DNA of 64,000 bases from Wylensekiella montiformis (GTDB lineage Bacteria > Bacillota > Negativicutes > Selenomonadales > Selenomonadaceae), in NCBI RefSeq assembly GCF_009697385.1, contig NZ_VUNL01000002.1:186001-250000 (forward strand), in the 5' to 3' direction. Of this stretch, positions 26,468-35,422 are shown piece by piece. The number at the start of each line of letters is the position of its first letter. Positions within the stretch are counted from its first letter, which is position 1. Made by a program: the position numbers and the translations under genes. The notes beneath the pieces were generated by a model. It saw only the letters and a program-made list of their open reading frames with translations, did no database searches and was not told the DNA's origin.

Positions 26468-27688
26468 TTAATTGTTCCCGCTGTTCGCATCCGAAGAAGT
26501 CATCGTGTCAAACGGCGTCGTATCTTCATCAAACGAGAAGCCCATCTCTTCCGGCGTGACCATCGTGACATGAAGATCCTTTCCTTCCGTCAGGCTGGAA
26601 AGTCCTTCCACAATAACCGTATCACTGGCGGAAAGACCGCTTTTTACAATATAATAGCTGCCGACCTGCGGTCCCAGCACAACAGTGCGCGCCTCCGATT
26701 TTCCATCGCTGCCAACAACCATCACAAAGGTTTTATCGAGCACCTGCTGAATGGCACGCTGCGGGACAAGAATCGCATTCGGCACCGTCTCGCCGGTCAG
26801 GCGGACGCGGGCGAACATCCCCGGAAGAAGCAGGCCGTTCGGGTTCTGGAACAATGCCTTTATCGTCAAAGTACCGGTATTCTGCGCCAGCGCACGGTCA
26901 GTCTGTACGATTTTTCCGTCCAGCGGATAGATCGTGCCGTCCGACAAGCGAAGACTTGCATGGATGGCACTGTCCGACGAACCGCTCTGCATCTGCTGAA
27001 TCTTTTTGAACTTCAGGAACTCCGCTTCGGATATGCTGAACTGCGCATAGACCGGATTGGATGAACCGATCGTGACCAGACTGGTATTGCCGGCGGCGGC
27101 AAACGTGCCGACTGCCACATCATCCACGCCAAGCTGGCCGCTCAAAGGCGCACAGATCAACGTATCATCCAGATCCTGCTGGGCCTTATGAAGCAGCGCT
27201 TCATTCGCCGCCGCAGCCGCACCGTACGCATTCACATTCGCCTGCTGCGTAGCAACCGTCTGCTCGGCAATGGCCTGTGAATTCAGCAGCTGCTGATAAC
27301 GGGACAAATCCGTTTCCGCATTGCTCAGCGTAGCCTCAGACTGCGCTAAATTCGCCTGAGCCTGAAGAACGGCCGACTCATACTGGCGGGAATCGATTTT
27401 ATAGAGCGGCTGGCCGGCCTGTACATACTCGCCGCCCTTTACATATTTTTCCACAATATTGCCGGAAACCTTGGATTGGACCTTAACCTCATCCTTGCCC
27501 ACAATCTGGCCGGCAAACTCGCTCGTCAGAGGCGCATCCTGCTGCAGTACCTGCATCGCCTTGACCTGAACGCCCTGCTGCTGAGCCTGCTGTTTATTCC
27601 CACAGCCCGCAACGACAAAGCTGGCTGAAACAGCCAAGGAAATGCCGATCAGCAGTGCTCTCGTCTTCTTGTTTTTCGAAAAAAACAA
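26468..27688 (-). CDS. RND efflux periplasmic adaptor lipoprotein (AcrA/MexA type)
   Basis: Membrane-fusion subunit joining the RND pump to an outer-membrane channel. The 406-residue product has a lipoprotein signal with lipobox VAGC near residues 25-28, a lipoyl half-motif (GQIVGKDEVKVQSKVSGNI), a coiled-coil hairpin rich in Gln/Ala (about 90-165) and a beta-barrel (LFQNPNGLLLPGMFARVRL). TTG 27688, eight bases after AAAGGAGG, gives a normal signal peptide; the longer frame does not. First gene of the pump operon. Confidence 0.95.
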   Translation of the reverse strand: MFFSKNKKTRALLIGISLAVSASFVVAGCGNKQQAQQQGVQVKAMQVLQQDAPLTSEFAGQIVGKDEVKVQSKVSGNIVEKYVKGGEYVQAGQPLYKIDSRQYESAVLQAQANLAQSEATLSNAETDLSRYQQLLNSQAIAEQTVATQQANVNAYGAAAAANEALLHKAQQDLDDTLICAPLSGQLGVDDVAVGTFAAAGNTSLVTIGSSNPVYAQFSISEAEFLKFKKIQQMQSGSSDSAIHASLRLSDGTIYPLDGKIVQTDRALAQNTGTLTIKALFQNPNGLLLPGMFARVRLTGETVPNAILVPQRAIQQVLDKTFVMVVGSDGKSEARTVVLGPQVGSYYIVKSGLSASDTVIVEGLSSLTEGKDLHVTMVTPEEMGFSFDEDTTPFDTMTSSDANSGNN

Positions 27689-27853
27689 ATAGATAACCTC
27701 CTTTGACAAGCGGACAGAGCCATAGTCCGTCCCTGCCCGCAGACATTCTCTTCCCATTCCGCTACGGAAGGATACTTCCGCATAAAAGGCTTTAAAGGCG
27801 CTTGTCCCCCGCCTGAAAAGGCGGGAACCTCAGCGACTCTTAGCATCGGATAA

Positions 27854-27877
27854 AATAGTAAATAAATGTTTACTATT
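27854..27877. promoter_or_regulatory. MarR-type operator between the pump operon and marR
   Basis: Inverted repeat AATAGTAAA-TAAATG-TTTACTATT, perfect 9-base arms. It follows the pump -10 box and overlaps the candidate -35 of the MarR gene, so one bound dimer could repress both. Confidence 0.75.
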
Positions 27878-27897
27878 GATGGATTATATAGTATATT
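27869..27897 (+). promoter_or_regulatory. Candidate promoter of the MarR regulator
   Basis: TTTACT, 17 bases, TATATT. The -35 lies within the right arm of the operator, suggesting autoregulation. Confidence 0.45.
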
Positions 27898-27916
27898 ATA
27901 TTTGAACAAAAGTCAA
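27888..27916 (-). promoter_or_regulatory. Candidate promoter of the RND pump operon
   Basis: Minus strand TTGACT, 17 bases, TACTAT. It overlaps the divergent MarR promoter; the operator begins about ten bases downstream of the -10. Confidence 0.5.
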
Positions 27917-27992
27917 GAACTCACGGCTGAGACCGGTAAAATCCGATACGATTTAACACGACTTTAATTTTGAAAAAGGAGTCAGACTATCC

Positions 27993-28439
27993 ATGAAAGA
28001 TTCGCCTGCGCAGGAAGCATCCCGCGCATTTGTTGAAACCTTTATCGAAACATATCTGTTGGTTCGCAACAACTTCTATCGTCAGACTCAGGTTCCTATT
28101 CCGGTTAACCAGTTCGTCGTGTTGATGGCGCTGATCAATGATCCCTCCGCTTCCATTTCCGAGATCAGCCGTACATTGAATATTTCCAAGCAGCAAATGA
28201 CCACGATTATCGACAAGCTGGTCAAATCAGGTCTGGCGCAGCGTCACCCGGACATCAATGACCGCCGGCGCACCGTTATCACCATTACCGACGCAGGCAT
28301 GGCCATTCTGGACCAGCAGAAAGAAACCGTCCATCTTATGTTCCATGAACGCATCTCCCGTTTGTCTCCAGAGGAAATCGGACAACTGGCGCAGGCTACC
28401 TATACCTATAACCGGCTGGTCAGGAAAATGTTTCTCTGA
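27993..28439 (+). CDS. MarR-family transcriptional regulator
   Basis: A winged helix-turn-helix dimer, likely the local repressor of the efflux operon. The 148-residue product has the recognition region SASISEISRTLNISKQQMTT followed by IIDKLVKSGLAQRHPDINDRR, and the wing with RTVITITDAG. Start ATG 27993 has AAGGAG eleven bases upstream. It is the only plus-strand gene for many kilobases and is divergent from the adaptor gene across a 9-bp inverted-repeat operator. The inducing ligand cannot be read from sequence. Confidence 0.93.
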   Translation: MKDSPAQEASRAFVETFIETYLLVRNNFYRQTQVPIPVNQFVVLMALINDPSASISEISRTLNISKQQMTTIIDKLVKSGLAQRHPDINDRRRTVITITDAGMAILDQQKETVHLMFHERISRLSPEEIGQLAQATYTYNRLVRKMFL

Positions 28440-28458
28440 CAGACTGGCCGCGCAGATC

Positions 28459-28506
28459 AAAAGGGATGCAGCAGAATGAACCATCATTCCGCTGCATCCC
28501 TTTTTC
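28459..28506. terminator. Bidirectional terminator between marR and the metallohydrolase gene
   Basis: AAAAGGGATGCAGC(A)GAATGA-ACCA-TCATTC(C)GCTGCATCCCTTTTT: long stem with A-run on one side and T-run on the other, serving both convergent genes. Confidence 0.9.
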
Positions 28507-28520
28507 GTATATATGGCTGT

Positions 28521-29327
28521 TTAAAAGGCAATGCTTTCCAGATCGTCCGGCACATAAACCGTTCCATGATAATACTGTCTGGCCTCATTCGTATACTCCC
28601 TTTTTCGGGCAGCCAAATGACGGTCTTCCGTATGATACAGGACCAAATTTTTTACACCGAGCTGCTCTGCCAGTTCGCTGGCCTCCCGGACTGTGCTGTG
28701 ATTTTTTTCATAAGGATGGAATATCTCCCGGTCCTCATAGCGGCAGAATGCCTCCGCCAGCAGCCAGTCCGCGTTCTCGGCATACGGGCGGTTGCGTTCA
28801 TTGAACGGTTCATCGCCAAGGCATGTAAACCGCGTACCGTCGTCAAATTCCAGCAGATATCCGAATTGTTTGGCTTTCGTGGACCGGATATCAAAGGCGG
28901 TAAGGCGGAACTGCGGGAGATCCGCACATTCCCCGTCTTTCAGTTCGTGGAGCAGAATATCCTGACCGACATGTGCAAAATCCTTCTTCTTCAATGTCAT
29001 GCGCGTCATGGCAAGCAGCATGTCACGGACGACATCATGGCAATAAATATGAAACACACCGTCATACTTTCCCTTATTCATCTGATCCGCAATCTTCCGA
29101 ATCACCCATATCGCGCCAAGAACATGATCGGTATGTCCGTGCGTAACGAACATGTGATGACAGTCTTCCCAGCGGAAGTCCGTCTGTTCCAGCTGGCGCA
29201 GGATTCCATTGCCGCCGCCGGCATCCGTCAAAAAGAAGCTGCCGTCTTCCAGTTCCAAAAAGAAGCACGTATTAAAGCATCGGGTCGCCATGGCAAAGCC
29301 CGTGCCAAGAATCGTCATTTTTCGCAT
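28521..29327 (-). CDS. MBL-fold (beta-lactamase superfamily) metallohydrolase, RNase Z-like
   Basis: A zinc hydrolase of unknown substrate. The 268-residue product begins MRKMTILGTGFAMATRCFNT and carries the HGHTDH zinc motif (about residues 63-68), a second His region and an EAFCRYED segment. The fold resembles RNase Z and related hydrolases, but no tRNA-specific feature was identified. ATG 29327 with AGGAGAGACAGCG upstream is preferred to a longer frame to 29399. It lies downstream of rnc, separated by a terminator. Confidence 0.85.
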   Translation of the reverse strand: MRKMTILGTGFAMATRCFNTCFFLELEDGSFFLTDAGGGNGILRQLEQTDFRWEDCHHMFVTHGHTDHVLGAIWVIRKIADQMNKGKYDGVFHIYCHDVVRDMLLAMTRMTLKKKDFAHVGQDILLHELKDGECADLPQFRLTAFDIRSTKAKQFGYLLEFDDGTRFTCLGDEPFNERNRPYAENADWLLAEAFCRYEDREIFHPYEKNHSTVREASELAEQLGVKNLVLYHTEDRHLAARKREYTNEARQYYHGTVYVPDDLESIAF

Positions 29328-29368
29328 CGCTGTCTCTCCTTTTCGTTGAATCACCCATATATTGCAGA

Positions 29369-29403
29369 TAAAAAAACAAGGCGCGGCATCAGCCGGCACC
29401 TTG
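29369..29403 (-). terminator. Terminator overlapping the end of rnc
   Basis: Minus strand CAAGGTGCCGGC-TGAT-GCCGCGCCTTG with small asymmetries, followed by seven T. It ends the long fatty acid-rnc transcript. Confidence 0.82.
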
Positions 29404-30120
29404 TCCTTTTTCTGTCATCTTTTCCAGCGCCATGCGGGCTGCCTGCTGCTCTGCTTCTTTTTTGCTGTGTCCGGTTCCCCGTCCCATGACCTTGCCGGTA
29501 ATGCGTACCTGAAAAACAAAGGTCTTGTCGTGATCGGGGCCATTTTCAGCTAAAAGCTCATAGGCAATGTTCTGTCCTTCCCGCTGATAAACCCTTTCCT
29601 GAAGAATCGTTTTATAATCCTTCAAAGCCTCTCCATGCGAAATGCGGGAAAATTCCGGTTCCAGCTGACGCAGAACATAATCGCGGGCAGTGTCCCATCC
29701 CTGATCCAGATATACTGCACCGATAACCGCTTCGAAGGTATCTTCCAAATTCGTCTGCCGGGTTCGTCCGCCACCAAGCTCCTCTCCGTGTCCAAGCAAA
29801 AGATATTCACCGAGATGAAGATTCGCGGCCAGTCTGGCCAGTGTCGCAGAGCAGACAATCCCCGCTCTGGTTTTTGTCAACTGCCCTTCCGGCATCTTGG
29901 GAAACCGTTTAAAGAGATACGTACTGGACGCGAGTTCCAGAACCGCATCCCCCAGAAACTCAAGGCGCTCATTATGGACGATGCTTACTTTGGATTCATT
30001 CGCATAGGAAGTATGGGTCAGCGCCTGCTGGAGCAGGGAAAGGTCCCGAAACTCCACACCGAGGTCAGCTGCCAAATGAAGAAGCTCCTGCTTCCGTTTT
30101 TCCGAGAGAATGTTCTGCAT
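29389..30120 (-). CDS. rnc: Ribonuclease III
   Basis: Cleaves double-stranded RNA, including rRNA precursors. The 243-residue product has the catalytic ERLEFLGDAVLEL motif, DTFEAVIGAVYLDQGW with the second metal site, and a C-terminal double-stranded RNA-binding domain (DYKTILQERVYQREGQNIAYEL, GTGHSKKEAEQQAARMALE). It follows fabF by 12 bases, so it is last in the fatty acid operon. In Bacillus rnc also follows acpA. Confidence 0.96.
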   Translation of the reverse strand: MQNILSEKRKQELLHLAADLGVEFRDLSLLQQALTHTSYANESKVSIVHNERLEFLGDAVLELASSTYLFKRFPKMPEGQLTKTRAGIVCSATLARLAANLHLGEYLLLGHGEELGGGRTRQTNLEDTFEAVIGAVYLDQGWDTARDYVLRQLEPEFSRISHGEALKDYKTILQERVYQREGQNIAYELLAENGPDHDKTFVFQVRITGKVMGRGTGHSKKEAEQQAARMALEKMTEKGQGAG

Positions 30121-30132
30121 CGCCAGCCTCCG

Positions 30133-31377
30133 TCACTCCGCGTACTTTTTCAGCAGCAGGCAGGCATTATGTCCGCCGAAGCCGAACGAATTGGACATGG
30201 CGGCACGAACTGTCTTGGCCTTCGCCTTGTTCGGTACATAGTCAAGATCCAGTCCTTCATCCGGGGTTTCGTAATTGATCGTCGGCGGCAGCATGTCGTT
30301 TTCCACTGCCAGTGCCGTAGCAATGCACTCTACACCACCAGCTGCGCCGAGCAGGTGTCCCGTCATGGATTTAATGGAAGAAACCGATACGTCCTTTGCC
30401 GCATCGCCCCAGACCGTCTTGATGGCCTCGGTTTCTCCCTGATCATTCAGATGGGTGGACGTGCCATGTGCGTTGACATAATCCACATCCGAAGCCTTCA
30501 TGCCGGCATCGTCCAAAGCCAGCTGCATGCACTTCGCCTGATACTCGCCATGCGGAGCCGGGCTCGTGATGTGATAGGCATCCGAATTGGCACCGTAGCC
30601 GACCAGCTCGGCATAAATGTGTGCGCCGCGCGCTTTGGCATGATCCAGACTCTCCAGAATCACCAGGCCGGCTCCCTCGCCCATGACAAAGCCACTGCGT
30701 GCCTTATCAAAGGGACGGGAAGCATGTTTCGGATCATCATTATGATCCATGCAGAGCGCTTTCATCGCGCAGAATCCGGCTACGGCCGCCTGCGAAATAG
30801 AAGCCTCCGTTCCGCCTGCAACCATGACATCGGCATCGCCGCGCTGAATCACACGGAAGGCATCGCCAATGCAGTTCGACCCCGTCGCACAGGCTGTAAC
30901 AACACAGCTGGACGGACCATGCAGCTTATAGTTGATGGCAACCTGACCGGCAGCCATATTGGCAATCATCATCGGGATGAAGAACGGGCTGATGCGGGCC
31001 GGACCCTTGTCGAACAGTTTTTCATACTGTGCGTGCATCGTCTCAATGCCCCCAATGCCGGCGCCGACAAACGTACCGACGCGGTCAAGATTCTCTTTTT
31101 CCAAATCCAGACCGGCATCTTTAATCGCCATACCGGCAGCAGCTACGGCAAACTGCGTATAGCGATCCATGCGCTTCGATTCTTTCTTATCAATGTAATC
31201 GGCCGGATCAAAATCCTTTACTTCTCCGGCAATTTGCGAATGATACTCTGACGCATCAAACCGCGTGATCTTATCGATCCCGTTGCGGCCTTCCATCAGG
31301 CCCTTCCAAAATTCTTCTTTGCCTGTACCGATCGGGGTAATGGCCCCGATACCGGTAATTACAACGCGATTACTCAA
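30133..31377 (-). CDS. fabF: Beta-ketoacyl-ACP synthase II (FabF)
   Basis: Elongates acyl-ACP with malonyl-ACP. The 414-residue product begins RVVITGIGAITPIG and shows the catalytic Cys in VVTACATGSNCIGDAF, the two His (VNAHGTSTHLNDQGE and SIKSMTGHLLGAAG) and the C-terminal MSNSFGFGGHNA. Starts at TTG 31377 behind GAGAGGAG. It lies in the fab operon before rnc. Confidence 0.97.
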   Translation of the reverse strand: MSNRVVITGIGAITPIGTGKEEFWKGLMEGRNGIDKITRFDASEYHSQIAGEVKDFDPADYIDKKESKRMDRYTQFAVAAAGMAIKDAGLDLEKENLDRVGTFVGAGIGGIETMHAQYEKLFDKGPARISPFFIPMMIANMAAGQVAINYKLHGPSSCVVTACATGSNCIGDAFRVIQRGDADVMVAGGTEASISQAAVAGFCAMKALCMDHNDDPKHASRPFDKARSGFVMGEGAGLVILESLDHAKARGAHIYAELVGYGANSDAYHITSPAPHGEYQAKCMQLALDDAGMKASDVDYVNAHGTSTHLNDQGETEAIKTVWGDAAKDVSVSSIKSMTGHLLGAAGGVECIATALAVENDMLPPTINYETPDEGLDLDYVPNKAKAKTVRAAMSNSFGFGGHNACLLLKKYAE

Positions 31378-31426
31378 ATGAATGACTCCTCTCCTGTGCT
31401 ACTCTTCTCAGGCGTTTCACACCCGA

Positions 31427-32371
31427 TCATTCCGCAGCCTCTGCCTCAGCCTTGAGCTGCTCAAAAATCTCATGAACGGTCAGTATCTTATCAATCTGCG
31501 GCATATATTCACCGGTGAACACCAGTCCCGTCTCGACATCCCCCTGCTGTGCCCGTGTGAGCGCGCGGATGATGCAGAAATTATGCTTGCAGGCTTTCAG
31601 GCAAGCATCGCACTGCTTAGGCGGTACCGGCCCTTCCATGACTCTGGCCGAAAACGGCGTCCGCACGGCCCGGCCGGGAAGTCCGACTGGACTGTGAATA
31701 ATGACGATATCCTCCGGTTTGGATTTCAGATAATAGTCCTTGAGGGCCGGCGCTGCATTGGATTCCACACAAGCAGCAAAACGGGATCCCATCTGGACGC
31801 CCGCAGCGCCCATCTTTATCATATCAACGATGTCCTGGCCATGCAGTACGCCGCCGGCTGCAATGACCGGGACGCTGACTGCCGCGCTGACATCGGCAAC
31901 GAGATCACGCACCGACGTGCTCGTGCCGAGATGTCCGCCAGCCTCTTTCCCTTCAAGGACGATAGCTGCTGCGCCAAGACGCTCTGAAATTTTAGCTAAT
32001 TTAACGGAAGAAACAATCGGAACAATTGGGGTTCCGGATTCCTTGCCGAGTCCGAACATGTCACGGGAGAAACCAGCTCCGGCCACCACCAGGTCGATCC
32101 CTTCGTCGATCGCAGTCCTGACGATGCCAGCAAAATCCCTGGCTGCTACCATGATGTTGATGCCGATGATACCAGACGTAAGCGAACGTGCGAGCCGGAT
32201 TTCATAGCGCAGTTCGTCATGGCTCATACCAGATGCGGCAATGAGGCCGATACCGCCCTCGTTCGCTACAGCTGCCGCCAGACGGGCCGTTGACAACCGA
32301 ATCGCCATGCCACCCTGCTGTATAGGGATCCTTGCGATCTTATTGCCAATTTTCAGCTCTGGAAGTTTCAA
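31427..32371 (-). CDS. FabK/nitronate monooxygenase-like FMN protein with C-terminal Cys cluster
   Basis: A TIM-barrel flavoprotein of the NPD/FabK superfamily. The 314-residue product has the entry PIQQGGMAIRLST, VVAGAGFSRDMFG, EGKEAGGHLGTST, VIAAGGVLHGQDIVDMIKMGA and GSRFAACVE. Unlike the FabK at 34470, it carries CDACLKACKHNFC near residue 260, four Cys that could hold a metal or Fe-S cluster. Start TTG 32371 lies five bases after GGAGGAG. Placed between acpP and fabF; whether it is a second enoyl-ACP reductase or another oxidoreductase is open. Confidence 0.8.
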   Translation of the reverse strand: MKLPELKIGNKIARIPIQQGGMAIRLSTARLAAAVANEGGIGLIAASGMSHDELRYEIRLARSLTSGIIGINIMVAARDFAGIVRTAIDEGIDLVVAGAGFSRDMFGLGKESGTPIVPIVSSVKLAKISERLGAAAIVLEGKEAGGHLGTSTSVRDLVADVSAAVSVPVIAAGGVLHGQDIVDMIKMGAAGVQMGSRFAACVESNAAPALKDYYLKSKPEDIVIIHSPVGLPGRAVRTPFSARVMEGPVPPKQCDACLKACKHNFCIIRALTRAQQGDVETGLVFTGEYMPQIDKILTVHEIFEQLKAEAEAAE

Positions 32372-32400
32372 TGTCACTCCTCCAATCAATCCTACCTTGA

Positions 32401-32434
32401 GAAAATCCCGCGAAACAAGTTTCACGGGATTTTC
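32401..32434 (-). terminator. Terminator or attenuator after acpP
   Basis: Minus strand GAAAATCCCGTGAAAC-TTG-TTTCGCGGGATTTTC: strong stem with one mismatch but a mixed T-run. Genes downstream continue on the same strand, so it may tune rather than end transcription. Confidence 0.65.
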
Positions 32435-32455
32435 AAACAGGTAAGACGCTCAAAC

Positions 32456-32686
32456 TTATTTGTTCTGGTCTATGTAGGTAACTACGTCCTGAACGCTCTT
32501 GATCTTCTCAGCAGCTTCGTCCGGAATCTCGATATTGAATTCCTCTTCAAAAGCCATGATCAGCTCAACGATATCCAGGGAGTCAGCTCCTAAATCATCG
32601 ATGAAGGTAGACTCGAGTGCAACCTCGTCAGCCTCAACGCCCAACTGCTCAACAACGATATCTCTTACTTTTTCAAAAGTCGACAT
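32456..32686 (-). CDS. acpP: Acyl carrier protein
   Basis: Carries growing acyl chains on 4-phosphopantetheine. The 76-residue acidic product shows the [15 protein letters not shown] prosthetic-group site (Ser in DSL) and the helix [24 protein letters not shown] 32686 has AAGGAGG upstream. It is followed by a strong hairpin, consistent with ACP being made in excess of the downstream enzymes. Confidence 0.98.
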   Translation of the reverse strand: MSTFEKVRDIVVEQLGVEADEVALESTFIDDLGADSLDIVELIMAFEEEFNIEIPDEAAEKIKSVQDVVTYIDQNK

Positions 32687-32726
32687 GAAGTTCACCTCCT
32701 TAAAATGATATCCCTATATAGTTATA

Positions 32727-33470
32727 TCACATAACCATGCCGCCGTCTACATTGACGACCTGCCCCGTGATATAAGCCGCTTGATCCGAAACCAGGAAAA
32801 GCACCGCGTTGGCAACGTCCTCCGGACGCCCCATACGCTTGAGCGGAATGTTCGCCAGCGTAGCTTCTCTGGCCTTGTCCGTCATGGCTGCAGTCATATC
32901 CGTATCAATGAAACCGGGCGCAACCGCATTGACCGTAATTCCGCGGGAAGCAAGTTCCCGGGCTGCCGACTTGGAAAAGCCGACCACACCGGCCTTGGCA
33001 GCTGCGTAGTTGGTCTGACCGGCATTGCCGGTAAGTCCAACTACTGAAGCCATATTCACGATACGGCCGCTGCGCTTTTTCATCATAAGCTTGGAAACCG
33101 CTTTCGTGCAATAGAACACACCGCGAAGATTGGTATCGATCACCGCGTCAAAGTCTTCTTCCTTCATGCGCATGAGCAGGCCATCCCGCGTGATTCCCGC
33201 ATTGTTGACGAGAATATCGATCTGGCCGAATCGTTCTGCGACCTGAGAAACCATCGTCTCGACCGCCTTGCTGTCCGATATGTCAGCCTGAACCAGAAGC
33301 GCTTCGCCGCCCCTGCTTTCAATCTCCTTCCGGACTTCTTCCGCTCTGGCCGTATTGCCCGCATAATTGATGGCCACTTTGGCTCCCTCTTCGGCCAGCC
33401 GAAGAGCAATCGCACGGCCAATGCCGCGGGAAGCGCCGGTCACCAAAGCAACCTTTCCATCTAAAAGCAT
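32727..33470 (-). CDS. fabG: 3-oxoacyl-ACP reductase FabG
   Basis: NADPH-dependent ketoreductase of fatty acid elongation. The 247-residue SDR has cofactor motif TGASRGIGRAIAL, NNAG, the Ser of NMASVVG and catalytic YAAAKAG, ending ITGQVVNVDGGMVM. ATG 33470 follows AAGGAGG; the gene starts one base after the fabD stop, so the two are coupled. Confidence 0.96.
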   Translation of the reverse strand: MLLDGKVALVTGASRGIGRAIALRLAEEGAKVAINYAGNTARAEEVRKEIESRGGEALLVQADISDSKAVETMVSQVAERFGQIDILVNNAGITRDGLLMRMKEEDFDAVIDTNLRGVFYCTKAVSKLMMKKRSGRIVNMASVVGLTGNAGQTNYAAAKAGVVGFSKSAARELASRGITVNAVAPGFIDTDMTAAMTDKAREATLANIPLKRMGRPEDVANAVLFLVSDQAAYITGQVVNVDGGMVM

Positions 33471-33471
33471 A

Positions 33472-34416
33472 TTAGCGGACCTCCTTGAAATAGTCAAGCG
33501 TTTTTTGCAAAGTCTCAAGATTTTCTACGTTCATGCTCTTGAGGGATTTATCAATGCGGCGGTTAAACCCGCAGAGTGTTTTCCCGGGGCCTGCCTCGAC
33601 AAACGTATCGGCCCCAAAGGCACTCATCGTGTTGACACAGGCGATCCATTTCACGGGATGATCTGCCTGAGCGACGAGATTTGCTTTGATCTCATCCGCT
33701 TTCGTTTCCAGTTCGCCCGTAAAGTTCGAAACGACCGGAATCTTCGCGTCGCGAATCTGCACCTTGTCAAGCTCTGCCGCCAGTTTTTCTGCAGCCGGCT
33801 TCATCAGGGTAGAATGGAACGGCGCCGACACGGGCAGAATGACCGCTTTTTTTGCACCGGCAGCCTTGAGCGTCTCAACCGCAGCCTCCACGCCCTTCGT
33901 CGTCCCGGCGATAACCGTCTGACCCGGGCAGTTGAAGTTTACGGCCTGAACCTCGCCGGCCGTCTTTGTCGCCTTCTCGCAGGCATCGACGATGACCTCG
34001 TCAGCCAGACCAATGATCGCCGCCATACCGCCCTGACCGACCGGAACGGCTTCCTGCATGAACTGGCCGCGCTTATGCACCAGCGCGACAGCATCCTGAA
34101 AGTCCAGAACATCCGCAGCGACCAGAGCCGAATATTCGCCCAGACTATGTCCGCCCGTCACATCCGGCTGAAGCCCGTGTTCCTTGAGAATCTCGTTGGC
34201 GATCACGCTCATGGTCAAGATGGCCGGCTGCGTATTCGCCGTCAGCTTGAGATCTTCTTCCGGACCTTCGAAGCACATCTGTCGGATGGAATACCCGAGC
34301 GCTTCATCAGCCTGCGCAAAAAGCTTCTCCGCCACTTCATACTGCGCACAAAAATCCTTGCCCATACCGACGGTCTGCGCACCCTGTCCCGGGAATACAA
34401 ATGCAAGCTTGTTCAC
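33472..34416 (-). CDS. fabD: Malonyl-CoA:ACP transacylase FabD
   Basis: Loads malonyl groups onto ACP. The 314-residue product has the PGQGAQTVGMGKD entry, the catalytic Ser in GGHSLGEYSALVAA, VGQGGMAAIIGL and the conserved His in LPVSAPFHSTLM. GTG 34416 is chosen, eight bases after GGAGG; the upstream ATG at 34431 overlaps that site. Located between fabK and fabG. Confidence 0.97.
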   Translation of the reverse strand: MNKLAFVFPGQGAQTVGMGKDFCAQYEVAEKLFAQADEALGYSIRQMCFEGPEEDLKLTANTQPAILTMSVIANEILKEHGLQPDVTGGHSLGEYSALVAADVLDFQDAVALVHKRGQFMQEAVPVGQGGMAAIIGLADEVIVDACEKATKTAGEVQAVNFNCPGQTVIAGTTKGVEAAVETLKAAGAKKAVILPVSAPFHSTLMKPAAEKLAAELDKVQIRDAKIPVVSNFTGELETKADEIKANLVAQADHPVKWIACVNTMSAFGADTFVEAGPGKTLCGFNRRIDKSLKSMNVENLETLQKTLDYFKEVR

Positions 34417-34469
34417 CGTAACTACCTCCATAAAATCCGAATATCCGCTTTACAGCACCCTATGATTCG

Positions 34470-35417
34470 TTATTCGCAGTCCTGCCGGATCGTACCGATA
34501 ACGCCCGGCAGTCCCTTTATCATATCCTCAATGATCTGGCTGACCGGCTTGATATCATCAAGCATACCGGAAATTTCGCCAATCATGACCGAGCCGTTCT
34601 GTACATCGCCCTCATGCGTAGCACGATGCAGACTGCCCACACCCAGTTTCTCCAGTTCCTCAGCCGGAGCGCCGGCCGCTTCCATTTCCTGGAACTTACG
34701 GGTAAGCTTATTCGCCAGAACGCGCGCCGGATGTCCAAGCGTACGCCCGGTAACAACCGTAGAACGATCCTTTGCCTTCAGGATCATTTTCTTATAATCC
34801 GGATGTGCGATGCACTCCTCACTCATCACAAAGCGGGAGCCCATCTGTACGGCTTTTGCGCCAAGGGCAAAAGCCGCCGCCATACCGCGGGAATCTGCGA
34901 TACCGCCGGCACCGATGACAGGGACGTCCACAGCATCGACGACCTGCGGCAGCAGAGCCATGGTCGTGATTTCTCCGATATGCCCGCCCGATTCCGTACC
35001 TTCGGCAATGACCGCATCCGCTCCCGAGCGGACCAGACGTCTGGCCAGCGCAACGGAAGCCACGACCGGAATCACCTTCGTGCCGATTTCTTTCAGTGCA
35101 GGCACATACTCACCGGGATTGCCCGCTCCGGTTGTCACAACCGGTACCTTCTCATCGAGTACGACCTGCATGACTTCCCTGACATACGGACTCATGAGCA
35201 TAATATTAACGCCAAACGGCTTATCCGTCCAGCCCTTGCATTTCTGAATCTCATTCCGCAGAATTTCAGGCGGCATATGACCGGCACCAATGATGCCTAA
35301 TCCGCCGGCATTGGAAACAGCAGAAGCCAGTTCCGCCGTGCCAATCCAAGCCATTCCTCCCTGGAAAATCGGATACTTTATGTTTAATAATTTACAAATC
35401 GCATTGTTTTCAAACAT
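34470..35417 (-). CDS. fabK: Enoyl-ACP reductase II (FabK)
   Basis: FMN- and NADH-dependent last step of elongation; FabK enzymes resist triclosan. The 315-residue product has ICKLLNIKYPIFQGGMAWIG, GGLGIIGAGHMPPE, EGTESGGHIGEITT, VIGAGGIADSRGMAAAFALGA and QMGSRF. Start ATG 35417 with AAGGAGG. It lies five bases from fabH and before fabD, the standard FabK setting, which supports the enoyl reductase role better than for its paralogue at 31427. No FabI is present in the window. Confidence 0.92.
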   Translation of the reverse strand: MFENNAICKLLNIKYPIFQGGMAWIGTAELASAVSNAGGLGIIGAGHMPPEILRNEIQKCKGWTDKPFGVNIMLMSPYVREVMQVVLDEKVPVVTTGAGNPGEYVPALKEIGTKVIPVVASVALARRLVRSGADAVIAEGTESGGHIGEITTMALLPQVVDAVDVPVIGAGGIADSRGMAAAFALGAKAVQMGSRFVMSEECIAHPDYKKMILKAKDRSTVVTGRTLGHPARVLANKLTRKFQEMEAAGAPAEELEKLGVGSLHRATHEGDVQNGSVMIGEISGMLDDIKPVSQIIEDMIKGLPGVIGTIRQDCE

Positions 35418-35422
35418 TAAGA

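Noticed and set aside
28476-29489. Plus-strand open frame opposite the metallohydrolase
   Set aside because: No domain, no start signal, and a clear MBL gene lies on the other strand.
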